From Actinomycetes bacterium (lineage in GTDB: Bacteria > Actinomycetota > Acidimicrobiia > Acidimicrobiales > RAAP-2), in contig JAJYMD010000043.1 of the NCBI GenBank assembly GCA_021787255.1, positions 1-5,156 on the forward strand: a stretch of 5,156 nucleotides of DNA, written 5' to 3'. This document shows positions 1 through 5,156 of this stretch, one piece after another. The position numbers were made by a program, and so were the translations under genes. Position 1 is the stretch's first letter, and each line of letters starts with the position of its first letter. The notes below the pieces were generated by a model. It was given only the letters and a program-made list of their open reading frames with translations, had not been told where the DNA came from and searched no databases.

Positions 1-3787
<3,787 letters not shown>

Positions 3788-3854
3788 ACCGCTCCGCTTC
3801 CTCTGCGCCTCCCTTGCGCTTCCCCTCCTCCTCTCCTCCGCTTCCTCTGCGCCG
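3788..3854 (+). terminator. C/T-rich convergent intergenic region; possible Rho-dependent termination zone after ligA
   Basis: The gap between the two convergent stop codons is extremely skewed. In the 60 bases 3791-3850 I count 33 C, 19 T, 8 G and no A on the + strand. RNA from the ligA transcript here would be C-rich, G-poor and largely unstructured, the known profile of Rho-utilisation sites. There is no GC hairpin followed by a U run on either strand, so an ordinary intrinsic terminator is not supported. The termination role is inference from composition and position only. Confidence 0.35.
3792..3853. repeat. Exact 18-base direct repeat, two copies 44 bases apart
   Basis: CTCCGCTTCCTCTGCGCC occurs at 3792-3809 and again, without mismatch, at 3836-3853. 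The flanking bases differ on both sides (G/T against C/G), so the match is exactly 18 bases. The 26 bases between the copies are also C/T-rich and include a related CTTGCGCTTCC stretch, as if an older tandem pattern had decayed. The second copy ends just before the stop codon of the convergent regulator. Confidence 0.8.
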
Positions 3855-3863
3855 TTACGGCGC
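3849..3863. repeat. 15-base palindrome holding the stop codon of the regulator gene
   Basis: GCGCCGTTACGGCGC is a perfect inverted repeat. It can fold as a 6-base-pair GC stem with a TTA loop, and that TTA is the complement of the TAA stop of the - strand gene. It could slow polymerase or protect the 3' end of the - strand transcript, but no T run follows on either strand, so it is not a classical intrinsic terminator. Confidence 0.5.
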
Positions 3864-5156
3864 TCGGTGACGGCGGGCGCCCAGCACGTCCGGCGAGCGG
3901 TCCGGCCCGGCTCCGACCTGGGACGCGAGGAGGGCCACGTGCAGCGCCACGCGTACCTCGGGCACCTCGAGGTCGCGTCCGAGCACGGAGGCGAGGCGTT
4001 CGAGGGAGTGGTAGAAGGACGCGCGGCTCATGTGGCTGTGTGCCGCCGCCGCAGATTTGTTCCCCGAAGAGCTCAAGAATGCGGCGAGGACGTCGACGAG
4101 GCGGGTCCCGTGCTGCTCGTCGTGCTCCCACAGCGGGCGGAGCTGGCTTGCGACGAACCGTTGGACGCGAGGGTCGTCACCGAGGAGGCGCAGCAGTCCT
4201 CGCAGCTCGATGTCGTGGATGGTCGAGACGCGCGCGTCGCCGGAGCCGAGCATGGCACGTGCCGCTTCGTCTGCGTCCGCGAAGGCTCTCGTGAGGTCCT
4301 CGAGATCCGGGTCCTCCGCGAGGAAGGCCGCACCCACCGCGAGGCACTCGGGAGGCCCCGCGTAGCCCTGCCGCAGCTCCGTCGCGACGATCCCGGCCCG
4401 GTCCGCATGCGTCTCGTGGGGCGGGACGGCGATGAGCGCGCAGACGAGGTCGTCGCGTAGCTGTCCCACGACGGCGACCGTGCGGGTGCGCTCCACCGCT
4501 TGGACGACGGCCTGCTCATGGCAGAAGGGAGATGCGGAGCGCACCGCGAGCGCCGTCAGCCGGTGTGGGCGCAGCGTCACGCCGAGGGAGCGTGCCCGTA
4601 CGTGCAGCTCGTTGACAGAGCTGCATCGGCCGTGCACGACGTCCTCGATCAGGTCCCGCTGCGCAGCGTGCTCGAGCGACGCCGGCGTTCCTGCGAGGAG
4701 CCATCCGACGGCCAGCATCGACCCGCCCGTCTCCAGCACCGCCTGGTGGAGCACCTGCGGCGCGTCCTCGAGGAGGAGGACCACTCGTCCGCGCGGCTGG
4801 CCGGACGGCTGGACCGGGGCCGCCAGCCATCCGGGACCGCGCTCGCCCAGGCGCCTGCTCCGGGCCTCCCAGCCGGCGAGCAGCACCTCGAGCGGCACTG
4901 TGGCGGCCGCCACCGCCAACGGCCGGTGGGCAGGCCCTTCGAACACCACGGGACAGTGCGCGAGCTCGCTCATCAGCGACACCACGTCGTTCGGGGAGGC
5001 GGCCGGGCCGAGGGCGTGGAACGCTCTGTGCACGTGCTCTCGGATCCGGAGCTGGGCCAGCTGGCCGTGGAGGATCCTCGCGTGCACAGCTTCGGTGATC
5101 GCGACGAACGGGACCTCCCGCTCGAGCGCGATGAGCGGCAGCTCCCACTTCTCCGC
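3855..5156 (-). CDS. PucR/CdaR-family transcriptional regulator, N-terminus cut by right window edge
   Basis: This is a cytoplasmic DNA-binding regulator of the family named after the Bacillus subtilis purine-catabolism regulator PucR. The frame is open to the edge; 433 residues are visible, beginning AEKWELPLIALEREVPFVAI, the typical end of the N-terminal PucR domain. The GTG at 5087 is therefore internal. Next come a sensor-like region (about visible residues 55-160, with CPVVFEGPAHRPLAV and the WEARSRR typical of actinobacterial members), a CdaR GGDEF-like domain (about 160-310, with DLIEDVVHGR and RARSLGVTL) and the C-terminal helix-turn-helix (about 352-411, GNKSAAAAHSHMSRASFYHS then LERLASVLGRDLEVPEVRVA). 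A short polar tail of about 22 residues follows. Roughly 100 residues should be missing, by comparison with a usual length near 530. It converges on ligA, so it is a separate transcription unit. Ligand and targets are unknown; purine catabolism should not be assumed, as actinobacteria carry many such paralogues. Confidence 0.93.
   Translation of the reverse strand, partial: AEKWELPLIALEREVPFVAITEAVHARILHGQLAQLRIREHVHRAFHALGPAASPNDVVSLMSELAHCPVVFEGPAHRPLAVAAATVPLEVLLAGWEARSRRLGERGPGWLAAPVQPSGQPRGRVVLLLEDAPQVLHQAVLETGGSMLAVGWLLAGTPASLEHAAQRDLIEDVVHGRCSSVNELHVRARSLGVTLRPHRLTALAVRSASPFCHEQAVVQAVERTRTVAVVGQLRDDLVCALIAVPPHETHADRAGIVATELRQGYAGPPECLAVGAAFLAEDPDLEDLTRAFADADEAARAMLGSGDARVSTIHDIELRGLLRLLGDDPRVQRFVASQLRPLWEHDEQHGTRLVDVLAAFLSSSGNKSAAAAHSHMSRASFYHSLERLASVLGRDLEVPEVRVALHVALLASQVGAGPDRSPDVLGARRHRAP

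Noticed and set aside
3849..3870. Classical intrinsic terminator at the palindrome
   Set aside because: The stem is only 6 base pairs and is followed by no T run on either strand.
5085..5087. GTG as the start of the PucR-type gene
   Set aside because: The 23 codons before it to the window edge match the conserved end of the PucR N-terminal domain, so the gene starts outside the window.
4516..5148. Alternative - strand frame within the regulator gene
   Set aside because: Arg/Ala/Pro-rich shadow; the PucR frame has recognisable domains over its whole visible length.

Overview
This is a high-GC window (about 70% by eye) whose protein sequences look actinobacterial. It holds three co-directional housekeeping genes on the + strand and one convergent regulator on the - strand. 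The lineage call rests on GC content, GTG starts, the mnmA/ligA pairing, the wording of the LigA motifs and the PucR-type regulator. I lean towards Actinomycetota, perhaps an acidimicrobial or related branch, but the exact class cannot be settled by eye.

Layout: positions 1-476 (+) are the C-terminal part of a group I cysteine desulfurase (NifS/IscS type), cut by the left edge. After a 33-base gap comes mnmA (510-1586, +), the tRNA U34 2-thiouridylase. Its TGA stop overlaps the GTG start of ligA (1583-3787, +), the NAD-dependent DNA ligase, in a 4-base GTGA overlap. A 67-base convergent gap follows. It is strikingly C/T-rich on the + strand, carries part of an exact 18-base direct repeat, and borders a 15-base palindrome in which the stop codon of the next gene sits. 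Positions 3855-5156 (-) are a PucR/CdaR-family transcriptional regulator that is still open at the right edge, so its N-terminus lies outside the window.

The genes as a group: the cysteine desulfurase can mobilise sulfur from cysteine as a persulfide and MnmA uses such sulfur to thiolate wobble uridine in tRNA, so the first two genes form a plausible sulfur-relay pair. LigA is functionally unrelated (nick sealing in replication and repair) but is joined to mnmA by the stop/start overlap, which suggests one transcript and translational coupling. The PucR-type gene is on the opposite strand, belongs to a different transcription unit, and its targets cannot be deduced here.

I found no RNA gene, mobile element, CRISPR array or clearly novel system. 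The most notable non-genic signal is the strand-asymmetric pyrimidine tract with repeat and palindrome between ligA and the regulator, which may work in transcription termination. No stretch above 300 bases lacks a gene.
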